A stretch of 42,741 bases of DNA from Desulfovibrio sp. A2 (GCF_000226255.1 NZ_AGFG01000018.1:1-42741), one strand, 5' to 3'; positions 24,701-32,933 are shown, counted from the first letter of the stretch. Translations and numbers: made by a program. The notes: generated by a model not told the origin, from the letters alone.

Positions 24701-24810
24701 GGCTCGGGGACTCCACTTTTGGCCTTGATGGCAAAATACACAGCCAACCTGGTGGGCAAGCTATTGGAGAAATCATGGGCAAGGAAGTGCATGGCTCGGG
24801 GAAAAAATAG
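21793..24810 (+). CDS. traG: Conjugation protein TraG (F-type, mating pair stabilisation)
   Basis: A 1005-residue inner-membrane protein. The N-terminal half (TraG_N domain) has membrane segments near 32-52, 56-76, 335-355, 358-375 and 415-450, including KQIDAMGYFRAYTAPILLFH. The C-terminal half (about 460-1005) is a hydrophilic, Ser/Ala/Gln-rich periplasmic/translocated part with helical repeats. In F it supports pilus assembly and mating-pair stabilisation, and its C-terminus is the target of entry exclusion. It is the last gene of the operon and ends at a bidirectional terminator. Confidence 0.92.
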   Translation: MSFTVYCFNDAYPLYLFLNGLKSFLGSSEWSGYLFMVASVALLFGILAVKQIDAMGYFRAYTAPILLFHFFLAQPAQLRLEDQWANEAYSVDDIPIAIALPLHVTSSLEQIFVELVDTHMSPPVSTSFREFDFFLEAAALSEVLNGQALGNIELQSSISQYYEDCILKGMSTGFVSESSYYKSSNLLLDSYMPWGVYFTQVYPENQPAQVMTCEEAYTQFLSPRITGESASTAQEGIAGYMQHLFGGRFQSTYEVTAAMDNLASFMFPGYQSTSEALFQQAFMINGIQSNLAQTNPQILAAISQAEVSQATGIASASAIYIKKLPKLRAMLKLAIVGLAPIVAAFFIAQNGRPAVQWAAALLWVSMWLPMMGVIKATYVASAVNELQTMVLTTGGVTIPNKLRIMTWISDTSTVAGSLGFMIPSLAGIVLQLIAPKLAAGIVSGFVAGSRTSEGFAQRAGMSALSGAERSAKELELDKMNQAFMEAGDVQLARQGRMNDLVGQRTNVAIGNEFGSSPMGTGGSHLQSLAGTGYTIAGGMSAGQEQALQSQVQQSQARATLASSTAAHHFASGIGTDRSESDFNRVQNSMSEQDRTAFDQARQHMNSKVAEAMQGMGYSGEQVAAVQRSVSAAAYAGAKIDSTGSVLGSVIAGALGASGAAGVESRASANMNTGESERITHDASQISKALSSDQNTVAYSQSRAQSLEKANSYGHGSDWRETHSQSESFTQSVQRAESYQTEARETLAASSQQKAALGANSNFSIATGTLAAYAQRGDLEALSGVRGMNTLRDTLHNNPGADIDKLRRAASGDLGTLVRSANDGDKAARTSAIAALESLAGNKNYFHASNASQAAGILKMQGELVDQAKGGLGIAATIKPTDTTGLHEAGSELQSKLDLWHTEGANAKAPVGGNLNGAYTAAATNMQLAGEGERAAIFSDGQAAAAGTSFLNPEQGTMANMGNGIDKVEDWLGDSTFGLDGKIHSQPGGQAIGEIMGKEVHGSGKK

Positions 24811-24821
24811 CGCATGAAATG

Positions 24822-24845
24822 ATAGGCGGGCCGGAGCCCGCCTAT
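24822..24845. terminator. Bidirectional terminator between traG and the leftward block
   Basis: ATAGGCGGG (24822-24830) pairs with CCCGCCTAT (24837-24845), followed by TTTTCTT rightward and preceded by A-rich sequence for leftward reading. The leftward 99-residue gene's stop lies inside the stem. Confidence 0.85.
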
Positions 24846-25141
24846 TTTCTTCTAAAGAAGGAATCCATGTTCCCGAAAGTATTGCCTCCGGCATCGTGCC
24901 CTGCAATATCGCCCAGCATTGGAAGGCCAGTTGCCGGATTAATCGGAGGGCCTTCCCACGGATCAATCTCTTTTTGTCTCCTTACACCCGGCCGCTGTAC
25001 GCGCTTTGGCGCCTCGGCAGTCGGTCCGATCGGGGCGCGCGAGGCGTATGTATCGCCCGCTTTGCGAATGACCAAAGCAATGCATACGCCTAGCAGCAGC
25101 ACCGCCCCAAAAAACAACAGCAGTAAGGTAGTCATGATCAT
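24842..25141 (-). CDS. Small single-pass membrane protein, unknown
   Basis: A 99-residue protein. An N-terminal transmembrane helix (TLLLLFFGAVLLLGVCIALV, about 4-24) is followed by a basic linker (RKAGDTYASRAPIGPTAEAP) and a Pro/Gly-rich end (EIDPWEGPPINPATGLPMLG). The last part resembles tails of small conjugation-associated proteins, where 'NPATGLPM' motifs occur, but I cannot name a family. The start ATG at 25141 overlaps the preceding stop (ATGA), so it is coupled to the 59-residue gene. Confidence 0.75.
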   Translation of the reverse strand: MIMTTLLLLFFGAVLLLGVCIALVIRKAGDTYASRAPIGPTAEAPKRVQRPGVRRQKEIDPWEGPPINPATGLPMLGDIAGHDAGGNTFGNMDSFFRRK

Positions 25142-25317
25142 TCTTCCCCATGACGGCAGGCGCTGCCGAAACTGATCAAGGCGGGTGGCGAAACTTTGGA
25201 CAGCCCAGCAGCAACCTGCTTCAGCAAGTCGCGGAAAGCCGCCTCGTAGGCCTCGTCCTCTTGACCCCGGGCGAGTACCGTTGCTTGTTCAGCCTGAAGG
25301 GCCTCTTCCCGTTCCAT
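25138..25317 (-). CDS. 59-residue acidic helical protein, unknown
   Basis: A short frame reading MEREEALQAEQATVLARGQE, DEAYEAAFRDLLKQVAAGLS and a closing KVSPPALISFGSACRHGEE. GGAGGTCGGT precedes the ATG at ideal spacing, and the stop overlaps the next start as ATGA; both support a real gene. It is probably a soluble helical partner of the small membrane protein downstream. It lies 35 bases after the toxin gene, in the same leftward operon. Confidence 0.7.
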   Translation of the reverse strand: MEREEALQAEQATVLARGQEDEAYEAAFRDLLKQVAAGLSKVSPPALISFGSACRHGEE

Positions 25318-25352
25318 ACCGACCTCCGGGGGCTTCTTATCGCCCTATCGGG

Positions 25353-25688
25353 TCACCCTTCAAAGATTGGAATAAACCTGGCCAGCACCTCGTCCAGGAC
25401 ATCATCCGGCACGCTTTCCACCCGACGCCCGCCGCGGGCCTTCAGGTCAAGCACTCGGGGCTGGTCGCAACGGATCACCCCTATGGTTTTGATCCCGGCC
25501 CCCTCAAGGGAAACCGCAAAACCCAACGCACGTGCAAACCCACCCCCGGTCGTGATGGGCAAGACAACCGGTAGCTGGGTCGCCTTGTTGAAATCCGTCT
25601 GGCTAATGACCAGCACCGGACGCTTTCCCTGCTGTTCGTGTCCCTCGGTAGGGTCAAGCGAGACAAGGTAGATATCCCCACGCTTCAT
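25353..25688 (-). CDS. MazF/ChpB-type toxin (PemK family endoribonuclease)
   Basis: A 111-residue toxin. It has the family start KRGDIYLVSLDPTEGHEQQG, then KRPVLVISQTDFNKATQLPV and GVIRCDQPRVLDLKARGG; the loop GHEQQGKRP and the late Arg-Cys-Asp-Gln are the conserved substrate-binding/active-site parts. Such toxins cut mRNA in free form and are held inactive by the antitoxin. The start overlaps the antitoxin stop (TAATG). It probably stabilises the conjugative element. Confidence 0.9.
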   Translation of the reverse strand: MKRGDIYLVSLDPTEGHEQQGKRPVLVISQTDFNKATQLPVVLPITTGGGFARALGFAVSLEGAGIKTIGVIRCDQPRVLDLKARGGRRVESVPDDVLDEVLARFIPIFEG

Positions 25689-25942
25689 TAGATCAACTCC
25701 CGGCCCTGAGGTGCGCCGTTCGTCCAGGATGCGTCTTCATCCAGGGGACAACACTCGGCGCGTTGGGCCAGAAGCTCCTTCAGAGCGTAGCGATGCCGCG
25801 GGCGGGGCTCAACGAGCAACCGGCCGCCTTCCACCGCCAAGCCCACGGTCGCACCGGGCACCAACTCCAGCATCTGAAGCATTGAACGAGGAACGGCCAT
25901 CATGACGCTGCCGCCAACCTTTCTCAGTGTCGTGGTGTGCAT
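25688..25942 (-). CDS. Antitoxin of the MazF/ChpB-type pair (AbrB/ChpS-like)
   Basis: An 84-residue antitoxin. The N-terminal TTTLRKVGGSVMMAVPRSML is the swapped-hairpin AbrB DNA-binding fold; the C-terminus (RYALKELLAQRAECCPLDED) is the disordered toxin-wrapping tail. A GGGAGGGTGAA site precedes the ATG. It lies first in the operon, the usual order, and should repress its own promoter at the palindrome just upstream. Confidence 0.88.
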   Translation of the reverse strand: MHTTTLRKVGGSVMMAVPRSMLQMLELVPGATVGLAVEGGRLLVEPRPRHRYALKELLAQRAECCPLDEDASWTNGAPQGRELI

Positions 25943-25956
25943 TTCACCCTCCCGTA

Positions 25957-25974
25957 GTTATATTAAAGTATAAC
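25957..25974 (-). promoter_or_regulatory. Palindromic operator/promoter of the toxin-antitoxin operon
   Basis: GTTATATTAAAGTATAAC has GTTATA/TATAAC arms six bases apart, 15 bases before the antitoxin start; the reverse strand offers TATACT as a -10 box. It is a likely autoregulatory site. Confidence 0.55.
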
Positions 25975-26016
25975 ACTATCGGCGCGGAATGCAACCCCCC
26001 CCCAACCACTCGCGCC

Positions 26017-26805
26017 CTAACTCCGGGCTACCACCAAATTGAGCAGCGCTTGGCGGTCGTAAAAGGACGGATAAACACCCACCGAGGCCAACTCGCACAT
26101 GAACCGGAGCAAGGCCGGCAGCGCGCTGGGTGCCGCCTTACCACACCCCCGGGCCATGGCCACTGCCTCTCGGACAGAATCAATTGGGAACATGGGGACA
26201 CGTGGATCCGCGCCACGGAGTTGTGCTTGGGTGCCGTACAGGACAATCGAACCGATCGGCACAACCAGCCCAAGATCCCGCAGAACTCCCGTCAAAATGC
26301 TCCGGGCGCGCAAGGCCTGTTCAACGGGACTGCGCATTATCCGAAAGTTGGAACCAGGCCCATTCTTTCTCCAGACAGCGGTTCCAACCCCTTCCCAGAT
26401 TCCTCGAAGGTTCTTGGTCTCCAGGAGGAGCACTCCTTCAGGGAGCACTACCAGATGATCAACCTCACAGGTTCGCCCGTCACGCCCACGCATGTAGACG
26501 CCCCAGTAGACGGCCAGGACGCCAGCATTCGCCAAGCGCAACATGACTGCCAATTCGCCCTGCTCCCCCCGATATCTCCGGAAGTCTTCAGCAGACGACA
26601 TGGGGCCCGGCTGTACGGCCTCAAAACCCCGTAGGGCTCTTCGCAAATAGGACACTGGCGCCGCAAGCGATACGCCATAGGCCGAAAACACGGCGTAACG
26701 GCGGCGTAATTCGTCACGGGCGGCTTCGCTCAAGGCCCTATGAACGAAGATATAAAGCCCGGTGGCCACCACTATTAAAATTGGAAACAAAATTGCTGCA
26801 AGCAT
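26017..26805 (-). CDS. NERD domain protein (nuclease-related), membrane-anchored
   Basis: A 262-residue protein. An N-terminal membrane helix (about 2-24, LAAILFPILIVVATGLYIFV) is followed by a NERD domain at about 80-190: RGEQGELAVMLRLANAG, then CEVDHLVVLPEGVLLLETKN. The pattern 'G..GE......EvDhlvv...g....E(T)K' is the PD-(D/E)xK-like signature. NERD proteins are common on conjugative elements; the role is unproven. It has no close operon partner: 74 bases separate it from the antitoxin and 149 from traD. Confidence 0.85.
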   Translation of the reverse strand: MLAAILFPILIVVATGLYIFVHRALSEAARDELRRRYAVFSAYGVSLAAPVSYLRRALRGFEAVQPGPMSSAEDFRRYRGEQGELAVMLRLANAGVLAVYWGVYMRGRDGRTCEVDHLVVLPEGVLLLETKNLRGIWEGVGTAVWRKNGPGSNFRIMRSPVEQALRARSILTGVLRDLGLVVPIGSIVLYGTQAQLRGADPRVPMFPIDSVREAVAMARGCGKAAPSALPALLRFMCELASVGVYPSFYDRQALLNLVVARS

Positions 26806-26903
26806 AAAATTTATTCCTAACTAGCTAAAATAGATTGTTTTATCCACACAGGACAACGTGTAAGCCATTGCATCACACTGTCAAGCCGCATCTAGGCACA
26901 AAA

Positions 26904-26933
26904 AAAGCCCCCACCTCGTAGGGCAGGGGCTTT
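26904..26933 (-). terminator. Terminator after the traI-traD operon
   Basis: AAAGCCCC/GGGGCTTT arms (26904-26911 and 26926-26933); on the leftward strand the stem is followed by a run of seven T. It lies just past the traD stop. Confidence 0.8.
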
Positions 26934-26954
26934 ACTGGTATTTCCAAGAGAAAG

Positions 26955-28787
26955 TTACAGCCTCCGGTACTCCTCATTGGTGAGGTCGGTACCGTAGTTA
27001 AGCCCGTGGCGCCAGCCTTGGCCGACACCACCAAGCCCAGCCTGGTGTGCCTCGATGATGCGATTAAAAAAACTGACCCGGGGCAAGCTATCACGATCGA
27101 GCAGAGGAAGGCGGAGCTTAATCGGGGGGTAGCCTTGAGTGGACACGATCGCCTGTCCTTTTGGAAGTGAAGTCAGCACCTCGGGCGGCAGTAAATCCAC
27201 GTCGTTCGTATCCACGCGCTCGGTGTAGCCCGACGAAAACAGGTCTTTGACCCCTCCAAGGTTCGCGCTCACAGAACGCATTCGTGAACGCTTTGTAATT
27301 TGGCACTGCCCCAGCGAGGCAGCAAACTCCTTGGCCTGCTCAATGTCGGGAATCCGCAAATAGATCTTGTTCGCGATGTTCCCGTCCACCTGCCGGCGAA
27401 CTGGATCCGACAGCTTTGCCTCGACGTCGGCTGTAGCCTGTAACCCAAGGGTTAGCCGAAGCCCCGCAGCCCGCGATTTATTGAGGATGTCTACATAGCC
27501 TTCATACGCAACGGAGTAGAACTCATCGACAAAAAGGTTCACCGGCGAGTGCTCCACCTTGTAGGCATAGATCGTCCCAATGTAGGCAACCAGGTCCTGG
27601 ACGATGAGCTTCCCAATGTTTGAGGCCAAGTAGCCGTCGATCATGGAATTGAGACTGACGTAGACAACCTTCTTTCCCGAAATCATCCCCTCCCATGTGA
27701 GTGACGCTCGCTCAGGATTTAAGAGGTTGCCGACATTGCCAGTGACCATACTCTTCAGCACCGGCAAAAGAGACGTTGTCATCTTTTGGAAGTGGGTTTG
27801 ATCATGGCTGATTTTGGCCTGAAGGTCCCGGATGCTGTCCTCAAGCTGGAGCCTATGGTTTTCACTGAGCACCGTTGAGCTTTTGAATTCCTCCGCCTCC
27901 TGGAGCAATTGCTCACGGTCCAGTACAGCATAGCGGTACAAACTCTTCAGGGTCACCGGCTTACGGATGACCTGTAGCACCTGAATAACTGTGGCCAGCA
28001 CGTCATAGCAAAAATCCACAAAGGGTTTGGAATTCCCCTCTTGGGGCATGATCGAGGTTATGCGGCCCGCAGCCTCACCTGGTGATTGCCAATTCGCCAG
28101 CGGATTCAGACTCACCGATAGCTGGGCATGGGCAAGGGAGAAATACTCGAAATCTTTCTCGCGCTCACACGACACGCACAACTGATACACAGCGTCGAGA
28201 AGGTCCCTATCTCCTTTCGGGTCGATAATAACCACGACCTCGCCTTGCATTATCCGCTGGCCGATCAGGAGTTCAAAAAGTCGCGTCTTGCCAATCCCAG
28301 TCGTTCCGATCACGGCCGTGTGCTCGGGGCATGCCAATATCTGAGGCCTATCGGCTTTCTGACCTACGTTGTGAATGTAGGCCAACCCGCCGGCGGGCCC
28401 CATTTCGGAAAAAATGCGCGCTTTGTCCGGCAATGCCTTGATCTGGTGATAAAGGCTGCAATGCTCTGGCCCCCAGACGAACCCCTCTCCCAAGTATAAC
28501 CAGCTATCCAAGACCCCTTTCTTTTTTTTCAACCGCTCGATCTCGGCTAGTGAAACTTTGAAAGCCCGGGCTTCAGCCAACCCCTTGAGGTCATGCCTCC
28601 GCTCAATATACAGCAGTAACCGATGGGCTCCACACAAGACGATCGCCGCAGCAACCGCCCCCGCGGTCAAGAAATTCCAATCATAACCGCGCAACACATA
28701 GAAGCACAGCACGCCGAGCAACAATTCCAGCATCCCGTATTTCAGCAAATGCCCATTGTGCAAGTGAAGGACCAACTTATTGCCCAT
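26955..28787 (-). CDS. traD: Type IV coupling protein TraD
   Basis: A 610-residue inner-membrane ATPase that brings the relaxase-DNA complex to the secretion channel. Two N-terminal membrane helices (about 16-30 and 38-55) lead to Walker A (AVIGTTGIGKTRLFELLIGQ, about 158-177) and Walker B (NLFVDEFYSVAYEG, near 418). Full similarity is to the SXT/TOL type TraD (KADRPQILACPEHTAVIGT). It begins three bases after the traI stop with GGAGCGTAGGAT as ribosome site. Confidence 0.93.
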   Translation of the reverse strand: MGNKLVLHLHNGHLLKYGMLELLLGVLCFYVLRGYDWNFLTAGAVAAAIVLCGAHRLLLYIERRHDLKGLAEARAFKVSLAEIERLKKKKGVLDSWLYLGEGFVWGPEHCSLYHQIKALPDKARIFSEMGPAGGLAYIHNVGQKADRPQILACPEHTAVIGTTGIGKTRLFELLIGQRIMQGEVVVIIDPKGDRDLLDAVYQLCVSCEREKDFEYFSLAHAQLSVSLNPLANWQSPGEAAGRITSIMPQEGNSKPFVDFCYDVLATVIQVLQVIRKPVTLKSLYRYAVLDREQLLQEAEEFKSSTVLSENHRLQLEDSIRDLQAKISHDQTHFQKMTTSLLPVLKSMVTGNVGNLLNPERASLTWEGMISGKKVVYVSLNSMIDGYLASNIGKLIVQDLVAYIGTIYAYKVEHSPVNLFVDEFYSVAYEGYVDILNKSRAAGLRLTLGLQATADVEAKLSDPVRRQVDGNIANKIYLRIPDIEQAKEFAASLGQCQITKRSRMRSVSANLGGVKDLFSSGYTERVDTNDVDLLPPEVLTSLPKGQAIVSTQGYPPIKLRLPLLDRDSLPRVSFFNRIIEAHQAGLGGVGQGWRHGLNYGTDLTNEEYRRL

Positions 28788-28790
28788 ATC

Positions 28791-30695
28791 CTACGCTCCC
28801 TGAACACCCTGCGGGATCTTTGCAACAAACAGGAATTCGTCCTTTCGCTCGGGATTGCATAGAAGGAAATCACCAGAAACCGTCTGCCGCTCTCCGCTTT
28901 CCTGGATGACTTCCACCTCCATCCACTCCGGTGTCGGGTCCCAAAGCACACCTGCTGAAGCCAAGAAGCCAATCAAATCCCTGAACTCATCAACACGAGC
29001 TGAGTCGGAAATGAAAGGCGATGGCACCATCGCCTTCAAAACTTGCGGCACCCGCAAGTAGAGGAATCCATCGCTACCGACAAAACCCCATCCAGACTCC
29101 GGATCGCAAATACGCTTGCAGCCTGTTTGGGCCTGAAGCTTCTGAAGCCGGCCAGCAAGGTCGCCAGTCGGATCACCAGGATGCTCTGTACCCACGGGAC
29201 TGGCAGGAGGCCCCGGCTGAAGCTCGCCGAGTAAGGGGGGAGAGGCAGGCTCAGTGGCCGTGACTTCAGAGACTGAGAGAGTCGAATCCGGATTGCCGGT
29301 CGGCAGGGTCTCCGGCACCTTGCCAAGGGGAACGGCGCTGTCCAAAATTGCTTCCGCAGGTGCCTGGGCGACGAGGAAATGATCATGGATTTCTGCTGCG
29401 ATATGCTCAAGGGCCGGTAACGAATCTTGTGGAAACCACGCCTCTCCACACCCGGCCAAGCAATTCGGGGCACAATCAAGCAGGAACTGCGTCGAGACGA
29501 AGGCGAGGTTAATCGGCGCTCGTTCGTGCTCCTCTCCATCTCGAAAGCGAAGGCTAAAGGCGGTTCGCATGGAGTACCGAACGGCCTTCCCTCGATCTAT
29601 GGCGAACAGCACACCGCGGGCCGCTAAATACGCCGCAAATGACTCTTTGGTGGCATACCCCACTGCTTTCCCAACTTTCTCCACGAACTGGTCGTAGTGC
29701 ACACCTGTCCACACCTCATTCACCGAGTACACATATTTTTCGGGCTTAGTGGCTGAACGTACCGTGAAATAGTTGGCAACAGCACGGGCCACCTTATCCG
29801 CAATGGCTTGGTCACCTACAGTTGACTGGATAGCTTCAGACACATCCTCAGCGGATGATTCGACATCCAAGAGCGAATTAATCAGTTGGACATACACTTC
29901 CGGAGGAGTACTGCAAAGCAACTTTCTCGGAACTCGCATGAACATTTCAAAGGTGTTGATTCGTCCAGGATGGACTGTCAATTTGTTCCATCCCTTAACC
30001 TCTGCGCCAGGATATGCTATTTTGAAGTCTAATATTTGTGCCGTTATTTGACTTGCTTGAAAAATTACTTGCCTGCCTTTTACAACGCTTTCAATCTGCA
30101 CTTGGTAAATCTTGTATGCGTCATGGTACAGACCCCGCAAAAAGCCCATGACAACCACAAACCCTTGATACTTCTTAAGTGCAACCTGATCGACACCATG
30201 GCGCGTAAAGGGTTGCCACTTGGCCCCCTCCTCCGCACCCGCACACGCTTGGTGCAGCGAATGAACTAGATGCCCCCAGGGATGGGAATGATGGTTGGCA
30301 TAGGATGATGGCATGTCCCAGTATCGGACGATCGCATCCCCCACCAGGTGGTCGAGGATCTGCGGCAAGTCGGGGTGCCCCGCCACCCCTGGCAACGCCT
30401 TCGCGTAGTCAACATAGGGCCGGAGCATATGATAGGCCTCATCGGCCAATTGCCGCTTTACCCGGAGGTATTCACTGTGGTGTGGCCGGTGCTCAAGCTC
30501 GACCTTGGGCATCATTCCAAGGTCCACCTCGATGTCGGAGAAGTGAACTCCCCCCAGGCTCCCTAAAACTCTTTCCTCTCCGAATGGGTTGGCGTGGACC
30601 GTGAAGAAGTCATGACCGTCTGCCGGTCCTTCGGCCTTTACCGGGGCCGTCTTAGCGGCGTCTTTTCTCAGCTTTCCGCGCAGCCACTCGAACAC
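28791..30695 (-). CDS. traI: MOBH relaxase TraI
   Basis: A 634-residue relaxase. The TraI_2 domain covers about 40-310: YANHHSHPWGHLVHSLHQA (about 125-143, MOBH motif) and GLYHDAYKIYQVQIESV (HD dyad near 190). The C-terminal TraI_2_C domain (about 530-634) has RICDPESGWGFVGSDGFLYL. MOBH enzymes are typical of SXT/R391-like ICEs and nick oriT. I use the GTG at 30695 (bases CAC on the plus strand), since the first domain starts MFEWLRGKL; it overlaps the upstream gene by 44 bases, unusual but consistent with coupling. Confidence 0.92.
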   Translation of the reverse strand: MFEWLRGKLRKDAAKTAPVKAEGPADGHDFFTVHANPFGEERVLGSLGGVHFSDIEVDLGMMPKVELEHRPHHSEYLRVKRQLADEAYHMLRPYVDYAKALPGVAGHPDLPQILDHLVGDAIVRYWDMPSSYANHHSHPWGHLVHSLHQACAGAEEGAKWQPFTRHGVDQVALKKYQGFVVVMGFLRGLYHDAYKIYQVQIESVVKGRQVIFQASQITAQILDFKIAYPGAEVKGWNKLTVHPGRINTFEMFMRVPRKLLCSTPPEVYVQLINSLLDVESSAEDVSEAIQSTVGDQAIADKVARAVANYFTVRSATKPEKYVYSVNEVWTGVHYDQFVEKVGKAVGYATKESFAAYLAARGVLFAIDRGKAVRYSMRTAFSLRFRDGEEHERAPINLAFVSTQFLLDCAPNCLAGCGEAWFPQDSLPALEHIAAEIHDHFLVAQAPAEAILDSAVPLGKVPETLPTGNPDSTLSVSEVTATEPASPPLLGELQPGPPASPVGTEHPGDPTGDLAGRLQKLQAQTGCKRICDPESGWGFVGSDGFLYLRVPQVLKAMVPSPFISDSARVDEFRDLIGFLASAGVLWDPTPEWMEVEVIQESGERQTVSGDFLLCNPERKDEFLFVAKIPQGVQGA

Positions 30696-31173
30696 TGTTC
30701 ACTACCTTTTTTAGATCCTCAATGGCGCACTGGATTCTATCCATGACTCCAGCAACCTCATTGTAAAACGCCGCAACACTTTTAATCTCAACAATTCCTT
30801 TTATTTTCAGAACATTCACAACACTGCACAATCTATCGAGATTGCCTACAAATCGAAACAAGGCGTGCCCCGTTTCTGTGTTCACTCGGATGGGTACAGG
30901 CGTGCCTTGCTTTGTTTCTCGGACAGCACGCAGCATGTGCTTTCCAAACTGCTGACCTTCTTTAACTTTGAAAAATCCATGCATAGCTTCAATCATATCG
31001 TCTAGCTCTATTAACAAATCATGCCATGCAATATAAATCGCTTGATAATCTTCTTGGGCAACATTTCCTGTTAACGCCTCTGTAAATAACTGCTCCATAC
31101 CCCTGTCTACAGATGCAATCTTGATGGCTATTCTCAATCCAACCTCAGTCGCAACATAGAGGGTTTTGCGCAT
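30652..31173 (-). CDS. Unknown conjugation-linked protein, 173 residues
   Basis: The protein starts MRKTLYVATEVGLRIAIKIA and ends in the basic tail AARKAEKRRR. It seems all-helical, with no membrane segment and no motif I can name. A distant likeness to small relaxosome accessory proteins is possible given the basic tail and the place right before traI, with which it overlaps by 44 bases. This is a position-based guess. Confidence 0.75.
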   Translation of the reverse strand: MRKTLYVATEVGLRIAIKIASVDRGMEQLFTEALTGNVAQEDYQAIYIAWHDLLIELDDMIEAMHGFFKVKEGQQFGKHMLRAVRETKQGTPVPIRVNTETGHALFRFVGNLDRLCSVVNVLKIKGIVEIKSVAAFYNEVAGVMDRIQCAIEDLKKVVNSVRVAARKAEKRRR

Positions 31174-31176
31174 GGC

Positions 31177-31887
31177 CTAGCCACCCTTCCGCATTGCCAT
31201 AGACCGAATAAAAGAAATTCCAATTGCGTTTCTGCATGCACCATCCGAATCCACTTCCGGGAGTTCACAATATCCGGATGGGAGTCCAAACTTCTCAATA
31301 AATCTTCTATACGCAGAAGCGAACACCGCGTTGCAATAGATTTTTGGCGAGAAATCGCGCAATTTGACTAATGTCCAATTGCACGAAGCTTCTCCTGGAC
31401 ACATCTCGCCTTGGGCAAGTTTTTCCAGCTCCGCTATGGCGCTCTGCATTGCATTTCGAAAAGAGGCCGCCTTCGTATGCCGGTCATTTAACATCTCAAG
31501 CGGATTGGCCGCAGGCCATACATCATCGGCAGGGATCCTCCGCGCGCTCGCGACAGGAGTTGGCGCGGAACAACCAAGTGACACCTGCTGCCCGAACAGC
31601 AACGCTTTGACGATGATCCTGATTTCCGAAAACTTGATCCACAAGCCAAGTAGCTTGAACTCTTCTTCAAAACCACAAGGGCATCGCAAGGAGAAAAAGC
31701 GGCGAACTGAGTTCTTCGGAGCCCGGCACCTTCTCCGATATGATACAATATGGTTCAACAATGATTCTTTATTCTCTCGCACAAACAACACCACCCGGAG
31801 AACTGCACGCTCACCATCCATGATATACTTGGCATATTCGCTATTTTCTTCGATGGGAATATTCATCCCAAACCGCAACACACTCAT
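31177..31887 (-). CDS. Unknown protein, 236 residues
   Basis: I do not recognise the family. The start at 31887 (MSVLRFGMNIPIEENSEYAK) has an excellent GGAGGAGAA site, so an upstream ATG at 31953 is rejected. There is a Cys pair in RCPCGFEEEF (about 69-72) and CSAPTPVASARR later, but no full zinc-ribbon set is evident. The protein has a basic middle (SYRRRCRAPKNSVRRFF). It lies four bases upstream of the 173-residue gene, so the two are co-expressed with traI and traD. Confidence 0.75.
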   Translation of the reverse strand: MSVLRFGMNIPIEENSEYAKYIMDGERAVLRVVLFVRENKESLLNHIVSYRRRCRAPKNSVRRFFSLRCPCGFEEEFKLLGLWIKFSEIRIIVKALLFGQQVSLGCSAPTPVASARRIPADDVWPAANPLEMLNDRHTKAASFRNAMQSAIAELEKLAQGEMCPGEASCNWTLVKLRDFSPKIYCNAVFASAYRRFIEKFGLPSGYCELPEVDSDGACRNAIGISFIRSMAMRKGG

Positions 31888-31953
31888 TTCTCCTCCGACT
31901 GGCATATATAATGGTTGCGGCGCATTTCTGCGCCGCAACGATAGGTATACCAA

Positions 31954-32922
31954 TTAGCTTTTGATGGCCGCCAAGTACGCAAGCGCATTCCCAAACACAG
32001 CATTTTCAAGAATTTTCAGCGGTATGCCTTGAATAGACGTCGGCAACACAGATTTCATCAGCAACGCCCCTCCACCTCCAATAAAGATCGCGTCGAAAAA
32101 CGGGAGATCGTCCCCCCAGAGCTGGAGCATTTTGGACTCCATAGCTGCATAATTTTCACGCAGCGTGGTTTCCACCTCTCCCGCCAAATCAAGCCGGGCC
32201 CCCCTAAATTTGATGAACTTGTCGCGCAGAATCCTGCCTATCTGGGCATCGCTCAGCGTCAGCATACCTTGCGTTTCAGGCCTGGCCATGAAGCGTGAAC
32301 GCAGGTCGCTGTATATCTGGAACGCCCCAAGTGCGTAGGAATCGCACCGCCCCTCAGGGATTTGGTGATTAACCATGCCAAGCAGATCGAGCGTGTAATG
32401 GCCGATGTCTACAAACCCCGCGCTCTCGGGCATCTGGTCGTCTGGTAGCGTCGCGCAAATCGAGAGCCCCTGAGCGAAGACCTGCACACTACCCACCTCG
32501 ACCTTCCAGGGCTCGCCTCCAGCTTCGAATTCAAAACGGGTGTGGCTTGCAAGCCGGGCCGAGTTGGCCTCCGTCCAGTAGGCGTACGGAAGCCCAACGC
32601 CAAGACACTCAACGGTCAACAGGGGACCCGCCCCAGCTTGGCGGCCAAGTTCGTAAAACGTGCGCGCCATCAGGACACGCCACTCGTCGCTGCCATGGAA
32701 ATCGCCAGCTCCGGAGTGGATGTTCCCGCCGGAGTTATCGGCGCCCGTCCGCCACGGGCGCCCGTCCACAGTCACGATCAAGGCATCATCCCTATGCAGC
32801 CCTCCCCGCGAAACATACGGGGCGAGATGTGAAGGAAAATGCACCGAGTGCCCTTCACCATCCACGGCCTTCACCGAGCTGAAGCCGACATCAACAGCAA
32901 CATGTTTAACTTTCACAGGCAT
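31954..32922 (-). CDS. ParM/StbA-like actin family protein
   Basis: A 322-residue actin-fold ATPase. Phosphate motifs are visible: VAVDVGFSSVKAVDGEG (about 8-24), GFVDIGHYTLDLLGM (about 168-182) and the adenosine motif AIFIGGGGALLM (about 281-292). Such proteins polymerise to segregate plasmids or ICE circles. PRTRC protein D belongs to this superfamily, so it could be the missing D partner of the PRTRC genes 6 kb away. It lies 11 bases after the DsbC-like gene in the same leftward operon. Confidence 0.82.
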   Translation of the reverse strand: MPVKVKHVAVDVGFSSVKAVDGEGHSVHFPSHLAPYVSRGGLHRDDALIVTVDGRPWRTGADNSGGNIHSGAGDFHGSDEWRVLMARTFYELGRQAGAGPLLTVECLGVGLPYAYWTEANSARLASHTRFEFEAGGEPWKVEVGSVQVFAQGLSICATLPDDQMPESAGFVDIGHYTLDLLGMVNHQIPEGRCDSYALGAFQIYSDLRSRFMARPETQGMLTLSDAQIGRILRDKFIKFRGARLDLAGEVETTLRENYAAMESKMLQLWGDDLPFFDAIFIGGGGALLMKSVLPTSIQGIPLKILENAVFGNALAYLAAIKS

Positions 32923-32933
32923 GCCCCCCCAGA

